Assembly (NCBI GenBank): GCA_003576705.1
Contig: QOZS01000007.1
Coordinates: forward strand, 62,001 to 126,000
Direction of reading: 5' to 3'
DNA: 64,000 bases
Source: Desertibaculum subflavum
GTDB lineage: Bacteria > Pseudomonadota > Alphaproteobacteria > Ferrovibrionales > Ferrovibrionaceae
Under the pieces are notes generated by a model, which did not search any database, had not been told where the DNA came from, and saw nothing but the letters and a program-made list of their open reading frames with translations. A program made the translations under genes and the position numbers. This document shows positions 17,370 through 25,578 of this stretch, one piece after another (positions within the stretch are counted from its first letter, which is position 1; every line of letters begins with the position of its first letter).

Positions 17370-18824
17370 ATGTCCGCGACCGCCGGCATCCGCGAAGGCT
17401 ATGTCGTCGTCGCCAAGCGCGACTGTCCGACCTGCGTGCTGGTCGAGCCGGTGCTGGCCGAGCTTGCCCGGTCGACGCAGCCCTTGACGGTTTTCAGCCA
17501 GGACGATCCGACCTTTCCCGCCACCGTGCCCGGTGTGCGCGACGACCGCGCGCTCGAAGCTTCGTTCCGCTTGCGGATCGAGACGGTGCCGACCCTGATC
17601 AAGCTGGAAGGCGGGCGCGAAGTCGGCCGCCTGGTCGGCTGGCAGCGCGACGAATGGCGAGCGCTGACCGGCCTGAATTCGCTCGGCGAAGGCCTGCCGG
17701 ATTGGCGGCCTGGCTGCGGCTCCAAGTCGGTCGAGCCGGGTGTGATCGACGAATTGGAGGTCAAGTACGGAGAGGTGAAGTTCGCCGCGCGCCGCGTCGA
17801 CATCGACGAGCATGAGGACGAAGCGGAGGCGATGCATGCCCGCGGCTGGTCCGACGGCCTGCCGCTCGTCCCGCCGACGCCGGTCCGCGTGCACCGCATG
17901 CTGAAGGGCACGAAGCGCGATCCGGCCGAGGTGATCGGCAACGTGCCGCCGGATCTTGCGCCCGTGACGGTGGAGAAGATCGCCGTCAACGCGGTCATGG
18001 CGGGCTGCAAGCCGGAATACCTGCCCGTGGTCATCGCCGCGGTCGAAGCGGCGCTGATGGAGCCTTTCGCCATGCATGGCGTGCTGGCGACGACGATGTT
18101 CTGCGGCCCGATCGTGATCGTGAACGGGCCGAAGGCGCGCGCCATCGGCATGAACGCCCGCGGCAATGCGCTTGGCCAGGGCAACCGCGCCAATGCCACG
18201 ATCGGCCGCGCGCTGCAGCTCGTCATCCGCAATGTCGGCGGCGGCCGGCCGCAGGAGGTCGACCGCTCGGCGCTCGGCCATCCCGGCAAATACACCTTCT
18301 GCTTCGCCGAGGACGAGGAGGGGAGCTGCTGGGAGCCGCTCTCGGTCGAGCGCGGCTTCGCACCCGGCGCGTCGACGGTGACGCTGTTCGCCGGCGACGG
18401 CGTGCACGGCGTCGTGGACCAGCAATCGCGCACGCCGGAATCGCTCGCCCGCAGCTTTGCGCTGACCTTGCGCAGCGTGAACCATTGGAAGCTCGCGCAG
18501 TCCGGCGATGCCATCCTCGTCGTCTCGCCGGAGCATGAGCGCACCTTCCGCGAAGCGGGCTGGAACAAGGCCCGGCTGCGGCAGGAACTGGACCGGCTCT
18601 TGATGCTGCCGGCCGAGGAAATGGTGCGCGGCGCCGGCGGCATCGCCGAAGGCATTCCGGCGACAGCGCTTGCCGACAAGAAGCGCATCCCGAAATTCCG
18701 CCAGGGCGGGCTGCTGATCGTGCGGGCCGGCGGCTCGGCCGGCATGTTCTCTGCCGTCATCGCCGGCTGGGGCGCGTCGGGCGCCATGGGCAGCTCGCCG
18801 GTGACGCGGGAAATTACCGAATGA
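17370..18824 (+). CDS. Thioredoxin-domain protein fused to a large conserved domain, partner of the UGSC selenoprotein
   Basis: Protein of 484 residues. The N-terminal 110 residues are thioredoxin-like, with active site CPTC (Cys19, Cys22) and the cis-Pro motif ETVPTLI. Residues about 150-484 form a separate domain with GNALGQGNRANATIGRA, TMFCGPIVIVNGP and YTFCFAEDEEGSCWEP. I do not know a biochemical function for it. Database names for such proteins are only thioredoxin family. GGGAGGAAAAG precedes ATG 17370. It ends 13 bases before the selenoprotein ATG. It probably delivers or accepts reducing equivalents for the selenoprotein. Confidence 0.72.
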   Translation: MSATAGIREGYVVVAKRDCPTCVLVEPVLAELARSTQPLTVFSQDDPTFPATVPGVRDDRALEASFRLRIETVPTLIKLEGGREVGRLVGWQRDEWRALTGLNSLGEGLPDWRPGCGSKSVEPGVIDELEVKYGEVKFAARRVDIDEHEDEAEAMHARGWSDGLPLVPPTPVRVHRMLKGTKRDPAEVIGNVPPDLAPVTVEKIAVNAVMAGCKPEYLPVVIAAVEAALMEPFAMHGVLATTMFCGPIVIVNGPKARAIGMNARGNALGQGNRANATIGRALQLVIRNVGGGRPQEVDRSALGHPGKYTFCFAEDEEGSCWEPLSVERGFAPGASTVTLFAGDGVHGVVDQQSRTPESLARSFALTLRSVNHWKLAQSGDAILVVSPEHERTFREAGWNKARLRQELDRLLMLPAEEMVRGAGGIAEGIPATALADKKRIPKFRQGGLLIVRAGGSAGMFSAVIAGWGASGAMGSSPVTREITE

Positions 18825-18837
18825 GGAGGTGAAGCGA

Positions 18838-19347
18838 ATGGAGCTGTTGGATCCGACATCCGAACGGTCGCCGCTGAAGCGGCCGCGGCGGGCACCGCCG
18901 GGGAGTCTCGACGGGCTGACCGTCGGTCTGCTCGACATCTCGAAGGCGCGCGGCGACATCTTCCTCGACCGCGTCGAGGCGCTGCTTTCGGCGCGCGGCG
19001 TCGCCGTGAAGCGCTACAAGAAGCCGACCTTCACGCGGCCGGCGCCGAACGATCTCGGCCAGAAGATCGCCAGCGAGGTCGACGTCGTCATCGAAGGCCT
19101 CGCCGATTGAGGCTCATGCACGTCGTGCAGTCTGCATGACATCCTTGCCCTGGATGAGCGGGGCATTCCCGGCGGCTTCGTGGCTTCCACCGAGTTCGTC
19201 GAAGCGGCGGCGGCACAGGCACAGTCGCTGGGCTTCGAGCCGGCCGTGGTCTTCGTGCCGCATCCGATCCAGGACCGCACCGACGACGAGATGCGCGCCC
19301 TTGCCGATCGGGCGTTTGAAAAGCTGTTGAAGCTGGTGACGGCGTGA
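18838..19347 (+). CDS. UGSC-motif selenoprotein, read through an in-frame TGA (Sec91)
   Basis: A conventional gene call would stop at the TGA at 19108-19110, giving about 90 residues. The same frame continues another 78 codons to TGA 19345-19347 with good coding character. Across the TGA the protein reads EGLAD-U-GSCTSCSLHD, so the TGA takes the U of the UGSC motif known in this selenoprotein family. ATG 18838 has AGGAGG (18824-18829) eight bases upstream. Full length 169 residues: Rossmann-like start LTVGLLDISKARGD, U91 and Cys94/Cys97 as probable redox centre, and a C-terminal half with FEPAVVFVPHPIQDRTDDEM. A strong terminator follows. The exact reaction is unknown; no selA/selB/selC/selD was found in the window. 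Confidence 0.85.
19108..19110 (+). other. Selenocysteine TGA codon
   Basis: TGA in frame between GAT (Asp90) and GGC TCA TGC (Gly-Ser-Cys). Sec at this place gives the UGSC motif, while termination would remove both nearby cysteines and the conserved C-terminal half. Confidence 0.82.
19108..19142 (+). promoter_or_regulatory. Candidate bacterial SECIS element
   Basis: Directly after the TGA, CATGCA (19115-19120) pairs with TGCATG (19133-19138). Inside, GTGCA-GTC-TGCAT (19125-19137) forms the apical hairpin with loop GUC about 20 bases after the TGA. A guanine and uridine in the small apical loop at this distance match the bacterial SECIS pattern recognised by SelB. A competing hairpin GCACG-T-CGTGC (19118-19128) exists. 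The fold was made by eye. Confidence 0.65.
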
Positions 19348-19352
19348 GTTCC

Positions 19353-19387
19353 CGAGGGCGCGCCGGCGGCGCGCCCTCGTTTTCTTT
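19353..19387 (+). terminator. Strong rho-independent terminator of the transporter-UGSC operon
   Basis: CGAGGGCGCGCC (19353-19364) pairs perfectly over 12 bp with GGCGCGCCCTCG (19368-19379) around a GGC loop, followed by TTTTCTTT (19380-19387). It starts six bases after the selenoprotein's distal stop, not after the Sec TGA, which supports the long reading. Confidence 0.9.
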
Positions 19388-19863
19388 CAGCTCACCATCG
19401 CGCGCAGCATCCACGCGGTCTTCTCGTGCACCTGCAGGCGCTGGGTGATCAGGTCGGCGGTCGGCTGGTCGTTCGCTTCCTCGGCAAGGGGGAATACCTT
19501 GCGGGCGGTGCGGGCAACCGCTTCCTGGTCCTTGGCCAGGATGCGGATCATCTCCTCCGCGTCCGGCACGCTGCTGGCTTCCTTCACGGTCGACAGCTTG
19601 GCATAGGCCGAGTAGCTGCCGGGCGCCGGAAAGCCGAGGGCGCGAATACGCTCGGCGACGAGATCCACCGCCAGCGCGAGCTCGTTGTACTGCGTCTCGA
19701 ACATGAGATGCAGGGTGTTGAACATCGGTCCCGTGACATTCCAGTGGAAGTTGTGCGTCTTCAGATACAGCGTGTAGGTGTCGGCGAGCAGATGCGACAG
19801 GCCGTCGGCAATCTTCTTCCGGTCCTTCTCCGAGATGCCGATATCGATGCTGGGCGCTTTCAT
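19387..19863 (-). CDS. dps: Dps-family DNA-binding ferritin-like protein
   Basis: Protein of 158 residues forming, in the family, a dodecamer that oxidises and stores iron and protects DNA in stress. Ferroxidase-type residues are in [10 protein letters not shown] (37-45), LHLMFE (His52, Glu56) and DLVAERI (Asp67, Glu71). The N-terminal tail has lysines (EKDRKK) that may contact DNA. AAGGGG-type sequence precedes the ATG at 19863. The gene faces the selenoprotein operon and shares its short intergenic space. Confidence 0.92.
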   Translation of the reverse strand: MKAPSIDIGISEKDRKKIADGLSHLLADTYTLYLKTHNFHWNVTGPMFNTLHLMFETQYNELALAVDLVAERIRALGFPAPGSYSAYAKLSTVKEASSVPDAEEMIRILAKDQEAVARTARKVFPLAEEANDQPTADLITQRLQVHEKTAWMLRAMVS

Positions 19864-20350
19864 GGATCAATCCCCTTCTTGAGCTTGGGCGTCGGAAAAT
19901 CTCGCCGATGCCGCATGATGGGCGCGGCGATGTGACAGGATCAAGATCGAACGCGCCTTGGCTCGCCATCAGCAGTGAGGGCCAGGCGGCAACAGACTCA
20001 GGCTGGAATCCGACCGGAGCGCGCGTCGATGCCTTGGCCGTCGGGGTGATAGGCGTGTATAATTGCGCGGTTGGCCGCGGCGGCTTTCCCAGCTGGCCGG
20101 TATCGCCACGACAATTAGACAAGATCGCCACTGCTACCGCAATTGGTTGATTGTCGGTGACGATGAGGCCTTCTGTTGCAAGTCAAGCGGGTTGCGAATG
20201 TGGTGTCACTTGTCGCGAATATTTTTTGTTGGCGTGACATTTGCTTAACCAGGGCACCAATATCGTCTTCTGATCAGGGCAATGCTTTGCCGATGCGATT
20301 TGGGCGTGTCATAGTGACCGCCAATCAAGGGGGTCGAAGGGGGCGGACGC
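19864..20350. other. 487-base gene-free region with a promoter-like site and inverted repeats
   Basis: No credible gene. It is less GC-rich than the rest. It holds a good promoter-like pair (20034-20063), an inverted repeat CGACAAT (20109-20115)/ATTGTCG (20150-20156), and TGTCAC (20204-20209)/GTGACA (20234-20239). It must carry the dps promoter on the minus strand and that of the glycan cluster on the plus strand. Confidence 0.55.
20034..20063 (+). promoter_or_regulatory. Promoter-like site with a long leader
   Basis: TTGGCC (20034-20039), 18-base spacer, TATAAT (20058-20063). If used, transcription would start near 20070 and give a leader of about 280 bases before the glycosyltransferase at 20351. 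The decamer GTATAATTGC also occurs on the minus strand in the palindrome at 10002-10020. Confidence 0.4.
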
Positions 20351-21565
20351 ATGCTCCGTAAGGGCGCCGGCGGGCGCGTGCTGATCTACAGCCATGACAG
20401 TTTCGGCCTCGGCCATCTCCGCCGCTGCCGGGCCATCGCGCACGCGCTGGTCGAGCGCGAGAAGAACCTTTCGGTCCTCATCCTGTCGGGCTCGCCGATC
20501 ATCTCCAGTTTCGATTTCCGCGCCCGGGTGGATTTCGTCCGCGTGCCGGGCGTGATCAAGCTCCGGAACGGCGAGTACACCTCGCTCAACCTGCACATGG
20601 ATATCGAGGAGACGCTGGCGCTGCGCTCCTCGATCATCGAGCACACCGCCTCGATCTTCAACCCGGACCTCTTCATCGTCGACAAGGAGCCGCTCGGCTT
20701 GCGCGGCGAGGTCGAAGGCGCCCTCAAGGTGCTGAAGGATCGCGGTACGCGCCTGGTGCTCGGCCTGCGCGACGTGCTGGACGAACCGACCCAGCTGATC
20801 ACCGAATGGCGTCGCAAGAAGGTGGCGCCGGCCCTGCGCCAGCTCTACGACGAAATCTGGGTCTACGGCCTGCCGCAGGTGCACGATCCGCTGGCCGGGT
20901 TGGAGCTGTCCCAGGCGATCCGCCGCAAGGCCGTCTATACCGGCTATCTCCGGCGCACGGCGCCGCCATCGCCGGCCTCGCAGCTGCTGCCGGAGATGGT
21001 GAAGCGGCCCTATATCCTGGTGACGACCGGCGGCGGCGGCGATGGCGAGGGGCTGGTCGACTGGATATTGCGCGCCTATGAGAGCAAGGCCTTCATACCC
21101 TATCCGGCCCTGGTCGTGCTCGGCCCCTTCATGCAGCCGGAGCGGCGCGAGGAGTTCCTGGCCAGGGTCGAGAAGCTGCGCCGGGTCGAGGCGATCACCT
21201 TCGACGCGCATATCGAGACCTTGGAGCAGAACGCCGTCGGCGTGGTTGCCATGGGCGGCTACAACACCTTCTGCGAGGTGCTCTCGCTCGACAAGCGGGC
21301 GCTGATCGTACCGCGCACCCGGCCGCGCATGGAACAGTGGATCCGCGCCGATCGGGCGCAGGAGCTCGGCCTCGTCCGCATGCTGGAAGACGACGGCACC
21401 TACGATCCGGAAACCATGGCCGAGGCGCTGCGCGAACTGCCCAAGCAGCGGCTGCCGTCGGAAGTCGTGATCCCCGGCTTGCTCGAGGGCCTCGACAACG
21501 TGCACCGGCTCGCCGCGCCCTGGCTCCGCCGCGACGAGGACGACGCGCGGGCCGCGCGCGCCTGA
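20351..21565 (+). CDS. COG4671-type predicted glycosyltransferase
   Basis: Soluble GT-B-like enzyme of 404 residues distantly related to GT28 (MurG-type). Conserved features are HDSFGLGHLRRC near residue 15, the VTTGGGGDGEGLVDW loop near 217 and MGGYNTFCEVLS near 300 for donor binding. A second member of this group is encoded at 25579-26733. It opens a plus-strand run with two GT4 enzymes and a phosphatase. Donor and acceptor are unknown; the context suggests a surface glycan or glycolipid. Confidence 0.78.
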   Translation: MLRKGAGGRVLIYSHDSFGLGHLRRCRAIAHALVEREKNLSVLILSGSPIISSFDFRARVDFVRVPGVIKLRNGEYTSLNLHMDIEETLALRSSIIEHTASIFNPDLFIVDKEPLGLRGEVEGALKVLKDRGTRLVLGLRDVLDEPTQLITEWRRKKVAPALRQLYDEIWVYGLPQVHDPLAGLELSQAIRRKAVYTGYLRRTAPPSPASQLLPEMVKRPYILVTTGGGGDGEGLVDWILRAYESKAFIPYPALVVLGPFMQPERREEFLARVEKLRRVEAITFDAHIETLEQNAVGVVAMGGYNTFCEVLSLDKRALIVPRTRPRMEQWIRADRAQELGLVRMLEDDGTYDPETMAEALRELPKQRLPSEVVIPGLLEGLDNVHRLAAPWLRRDEDDARAARA

Positions 21566-21621
21566 CCGGGTTCCACCTGACTATATTTCCACCGCCTCGC
21601 GAACCGCGCTAAAGGACGGGA

Positions 21622-22866
21622 ATGTCCCGCCCCCTGGCCTTCGTCCTCAAGGGCTATCCGCGCCTGTCGGAGACCTTCATCGCGCAGGAGATCGCCGCGC
21701 TGGAAGCGCGCGGGCTCGACATCGTGATCATCTCGCTGCGCCATCCGACCGACCGGCACCGCCATCCCGTGCACGACGAGATCAAGGCCCAGGTGGTCTA
21801 CTTGCCCGAATACCTCTACCAGGAGCCGCTGCGGGTGCTGCGTGCCTGGCGGAAGGTCAGGCGCTGGCCGAGCTATGCCGCGGTCCGCCGCCTCTGGCTG
21901 CGCGATCTTCGGCGCGACCGCACGACCAATCGCGGCCGCCGCTTCGGCCAGGCGCTGGTGCTGGCGGCGGAGCTCGAAGGGCGCATCCGTGGCCTGCACG
22001 CACATTTCATCCACACGCCGGGCTCGGTCGCGCGCTACGCCGCGCAGCTGATGGGGCTCGACTTCTCGATCTCGGCGCATGCCAAGGACATCTACACCAT
22101 CCCCGATTGGGAGAAGGCGGAGAAGCTCGCCGATGCGCGCTTCGCCGTCACCTGCACCAGCGTCGGTGCGGCGCATCTGGCCGGTCTCGCGCCCGCGGGT
22201 CGCGTCTCGCTCTGCTATCACGGCCTCGATCTCACGCGTTTCCCGCCGCCGCCGGCGCGATCGGTGCGCGACGGCCGCGACCCGGCCGATCCGGTGCGCA
22301 TCGTCTCGGTCGGCCGCGCCGTCGCGAAGAAGGGCTATGACGATCTGCTGGACGCACTGGCGCGGCTGCCGCGCGAGCTGAACTGGCGCTTTATCCATGT
22401 CGGCGGCGGCGTGCTGTCGAAGCAGCTGAAGAGCCGCGCGGCCGAACTCGGCCTCGCCGGCCGTATCGAATGGCGCGGCGCCCAGCCGCAATCCGGGGTC
22501 ATCGCGGCGCTGCGCGAGGGTGATCTGTTCGTCCTGGCCGCCAAGGTCGCCGCCGATGGCGACCGCGATGGCCTGCCCAACGTGCTGATGGAGGCGGCGA
22601 GCCAGCGCCTTTGCTCGCTTTCCACCAATACGGGCGCGATCGGCGAACTGATCCGCGATGGCGAGACCGGCATGCTGGTCCCGCCCGGCGATCCGGCCCG
22701 GCTGGCGCAGGCCGTGGCGCTGCTTGCGGCGGACCCGGGCTTGCGCGACCGTCTCGGCCGCGCCGCCGAAGCACGATTGAAAGCCGAATTCGGCATGGCT
22801 GCGGGCATCGATCATCTGTCTGCGTTGTTCGGCCTGGAAGCCGGCGAGCGGCGCGCATGCGCGTGA
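21622..22866 (+). CDS. Glycosyltransferase family 4 (colanic-acid-type)
   Basis: Enzyme of 414 residues beginning FVLKGYPRLSETFIAQEI, the start pattern of WcaL/AmsK-like GT4 proteins that scan for secretory glycan acceptors. The donor domain has VSVGRAVAKKGYDDLL (about 230), DGDRDGLPNVLMEAASQ (about 315) and the acidic retaining motif. The ATG at 21622 follows an unremarkable leader. It overlaps the next gene by ten bases. Confidence 0.83.
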   Translation: MSRPLAFVLKGYPRLSETFIAQEIAALEARGLDIVIISLRHPTDRHRHPVHDEIKAQVVYLPEYLYQEPLRVLRAWRKVRRWPSYAAVRRLWLRDLRRDRTTNRGRRFGQALVLAAELEGRIRGLHAHFIHTPGSVARYAAQLMGLDFSISAHAKDIYTIPDWEKAEKLADARFAVTCTSVGAAHLAGLAPAGRVSLCYHGLDLTRFPPPPARSVRDGRDPADPVRIVSVGRAVAKKGYDDLLDALARLPRELNWRFIHVGGGVLSKQLKSRAAELGLAGRIEWRGAQPQSGVIAALREGDLFVLAAKVAADGDRDGLPNVLMEAASQRLCSLSTNTGAIGELIRDGETGMLVPPGDPARLAQAVALLAADPGLRDRLGRAAEARLKAEFGMAAGIDHLSALFGLEAGERRACA

Positions 22867-23978
22867 GCTTCTACGCGCCGTTGAAGCCGCCGGACCACGC
22901 GGTGCCCTCGGGCGACCGCCGCGTCGCGCGGCTGCTGATGGCGGCGCTCGAACGGGCCGGACATCAGGTCCAGCTCGCCAGCCGCTTTCGCAGCGTCGAT
23001 CTGGCCGGCGATCCGGCGGCGCAGGCGCGCATCGCCTTGGAAGCGGGGGCCGAAGCGGCGCGCGTCGTCGCTGTGCTGGGGCCGGCCCCGCCGGATCTCT
23101 GGTTCACCTATCACTGCTACTACAAGGCGCCGGATTTGATCGGGCCGGCCGTCGCCGATGCGCTGCGCATCCCTTACGTGATCCACGAGCCGTCCTACGC
23201 GTCCAAGCGCGCCGGCGGCCCGTGGGACAGGTTTCACGGCGCCAATTGCGCCGCCATTGCGCGGGCCGACCTGCTGCTCTGCCCGACCCGCCTCGACCTG
23301 GCATCGGTGACGCGGATCGCGGCGCCGCAGCGTGCGCACTACCTGGCGCCGTATCTCGATACCGGGCCTTTTGCCGGGATCGATCGGGAGCTGGCACGAC
23401 GGGAAGCCGCGAGCGCGCTTGGCCTGTCACCGGCAGTGCCCTGGCTGCTTGCCGTCGGCATGATGCGCAGCCGCGACAAGCTCGAATCCTATCGCCGCCT
23501 CGGCGCCGCCTTGCCGCGGCTGACGGATCGCCCCTGGCGCCTGATCGTCGTCGGCGATGGCGAAGCACGGAACGAAGTCGAGCAGGCACTGGCGCCGATC
23601 GCCGACCGGGTTGTCTATGCCGGGGCGGTGCCGCTCGAACGGCTGACGGTCCTCTACACGGCGTCGGACCTGCTGGTCTGGCCGGCCGCGGGCGAGGCCT
23701 ATGGGATGGCCTTTCTCGAAGCCGCCGCGGCGGGCCTGCCCGCAATCGCAGGGAATGTCCGCGGCGTGCCGGAGGTGGTGATCCACGAACACACCGGCCT
23801 GCTGGTGCCGGAGGGCGATGCAACGGCCTTCGCCGCGGCGGTGCGCAGACTGCTGGACGATCCGGGGTGTCGGTCGTCGCTGGCGCGCGGCGCGCGGGAT
23901 TTTGCCGTGGGCGAGCGCGGGCTCGATGCCGCCGCCGCGCGGATCGATGCCCTGCTGCGCGGGCTCGTGCCGCGATGA
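22857..23978 (+). CDS. Glycosyltransferase (GT4/GT1-like)
   Basis: GT-B enzyme of 373 residues starting MRVSFYAPLKPPDHAVPSGDRR. It has DLWFTYHCYYKAPD and YVIHEPSYASKRAGGPW in the acceptor half and GEAYGMAFLEAAAAGLPAIAGN (about 285-305) in the donor half. It is translationally coupled at both ends (ten-base overlap before, four-base overlap after), so it works in the same pathway as its neighbours. Confidence 0.83.
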   Translation: MRVSFYAPLKPPDHAVPSGDRRVARLLMAALERAGHQVQLASRFRSVDLAGDPAAQARIALEAGAEAARVVAVLGPAPPDLWFTYHCYYKAPDLIGPAVADALRIPYVIHEPSYASKRAGGPWDRFHGANCAAIARADLLLCPTRLDLASVTRIAAPQRAHYLAPYLDTGPFAGIDRELARREAASALGLSPAVPWLLAVGMMRSRDKLESYRRLGAALPRLTDRPWRLIVVGDGEARNEVEQALAPIADRVVYAGAVPLERLTVLYTASDLLVWPAAGEAYGMAFLEAAAAGLPAIAGNVRGVPEVVIHEHTGLLVPEGDATAFAAAVRRLLDDPGCRSSLARGARDFAVGERGLDAAAARIDALLRGLVPR

Positions 23979-24571
23979 CCGAAATCGCCTTCCTGCGCCA
24001 CGGGCCGACCGCCTGGAGCGTAATCGGGCGCCTGCAGGGCCGCGCCGACCTGCCGCTGTCCCCGGAGGGCCGCGCCGGCCTTGCGGGCAGGCGTCCGCCG
24101 CCGCCTTTCGACGCCTGCCGTTGCCTGACCAGCCCGCTCCGGCGGGCGCGCGAGACGGCGGCGCTGATCGGCCGCGCCGACGCCGCGGTGGAGCCGGCGG
24201 TGATCGAGATGGATTGGGGCGCCTATGAAGGGCGCACGGTGGCAGAACTGCGCGCCGATCCGGCGCTCGGCTTCGCGGCCAACGAGGCGCGCGGTCTGGA
24301 CCTCGCCCCGCCGGGGGGCGAGAGCCCGCGCATGGTGCAGGCACGCCTGCTCCGCTGGCTCGCAAGCCTTGCCGACGAGCGCCATCTGGTGATCAGCCAT
24401 AAGGGCGTGATCCGCGCCCTGGCCGCGATGGCGACCGATTGGCCGATGCAGGGCAAGCCGCCGGTGCGGTTCGACTGGCGCTGCCTGCAGGTTTTCGCCT
24501 GGGAAGGCGGGCGCCTTCGCCTCTCCCGCGTCAACCTGCCGCTGGTCGACGCGGCTTCCAGCCATGCTTGA
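23975..24571 (+). CDS. Histidine phosphatase family protein (phosphoglycerate mutase-like)
   Basis: Protein of 198 residues with catalytic RHG at the N-terminus (LRHGPTAW, His9), second arginine in TSPLRRARETA, acid in EMDWGAYEG and the C-terminal VISHKGVIR histidine. This is a complete 2H-phosphatase. In a glycosyltransferase operon it may remove phosphate from a sugar-phosphate or lipid-linked intermediate (inference). It overlaps the 3' end of the convergent EamA gene by 41 bases. Confidence 0.85.
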   Translation: MTEIAFLRHGPTAWSVIGRLQGRADLPLSPEGRAGLAGRRPPPPFDACRCLTSPLRRARETAALIGRADAAVEPAVIEMDWGAYEGRTVAELRADPALGFAANEARGLDLAPPGGESPRMVQARLLRWLASLADERHLVISHKGVIRALAAMATDWPMQGKPPVRFDWRCLQVFAWEGGRLRLSRVNLPLVDAASSHA

Positions 24572-25448
24572 GCAGCGCCAGCGGGCGGCCGTCGATCGCG
24601 GCGAGGCCCAGGCCGATCATTGCCATCCCGACGAGGTGCCGCGCCGCGATCGCCTCGCCCAGGATGCCGATGCCGAGCAGCAGCGCGGTCACCGGGATCA
24701 GGAAGGTGACCAGCAGCAGGTTGGTCGCGCCGGCTGCCGCCAGGAGGCGGAAATAGATCACATAGGCCGCCGCCGTGGAGACCAGGGCCAGCGCCGTCAG
24801 CGCGAGACAGGTGCGGAGCGAGGGGATTTGCAATTGCAATGGCGTCTCGGCGATCGCCACCACGGGCAGCAGAAGCAGGGCGGAGCAGGCGAGCTGGCCG
24901 GTCGCCGTCACCAGGGGCGGCGTGCCGGCGAAGCGGCGGCCGAACAGACCGGCGCAGGCATAGGAGAGCGCCGCGGCCAGCACGGCCCCCTGCGCCAGCA
25001 CATCGTCGCCCAGGCCGGCCACGGCATCCGGCCCGATCATGGCGACCACGCCGAGGAAGCCCGCGGCAATGCCCGCGGCCTTGCCCGGCGTAAGCCGCTC
25101 GTCGCGGGTCAGGAAATGGGCCAGCACCACCGTGAACAGCGGCGTGGTGCCGTTCAGGATCGCGGCGAGGCCGCTGGCGATATGGGTCTGGCCCCAGAAG
25201 ATCAGGCTCATCGGCAGCGCGTTGTTCAACAGGCCCATGATGGCGAGATCACGCCAGCCGCGCAGGCCGTGCGGCAGCGCGAGCCGCAGAAGGCATATCA
25301 CCGGCATCAGCGCCGCGGCGGCCAGCCCCACCCGCAAGAACGCGACCGTGAGTGGCGGCAGCTCGGCCAGCGCCACCTTGCTGAAGAAGAACGAGCCGCC
25401 CCACAGGACGGAAAGCAGGAGCAGCAGGCTCCAGTCGCCGGCATTCAT
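24531..25448 (-). CDS. EamA/DMT-family transporter
   Basis: Membrane protein of about 305 residues with ten predicted helices in two EamA repeats (SVLWGGSFFFSKVAL start; second repeat from about 150). The ATG at 25448 gives the normal N-terminus MNAGDWSLLLLLSVLWGGSFF; a GTG at 25472 would add eight residues. Family members export amino acids or other metabolites. In this cluster it might move a glycan precursor, which is not demonstrable. Confidence 0.83.
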   Translation of the reverse strand: MNAGDWSLLLLLSVLWGGSFFFSKVALAELPPLTVAFLRVGLAAAALMPVICLLRLALPHGLRGWRDLAIMGLLNNALPMSLIFWGQTHIASGLAAILNGTTPLFTVVLAHFLTRDERLTPGKAAGIAAGFLGVVAMIGPDAVAGLGDDVLAQGAVLAAALSYACAGLFGRRFAGTPPLVTATGQLACSALLLLPVVAIAETPLQLQIPSLRTCLALTALALVSTAAAYVIYFRLLAAAGATNLLLVTFLIPVTALLLGIGILGEAIAARHLVGMAMIGLGLAAIDGRPLALLKHGWKPRRPAAG

Positions 25449-25578
25449 TGCGGCACGCGGGGCAGGGGGCACGGGTCACCTTCACTGATCTGGATCGCCA
25501 GCCTCGGGCGCGAGAGACCACCGGTCTTCCCGCTTCTTGCCGTGTCATTCCCCCGCCGCACCGTATGATCGCGGCGTC

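Noticed and set aside
18829..19110. Short gene ending at TGA 19110 as a complete 93-residue protein, or a truncated pseudogene
   Set aside because: The frame continues with coding character and a Cys-rich motif, a SECIS-like hairpin and a terminator follow the distal stop, so Sec read-through explains the data better than truncation.
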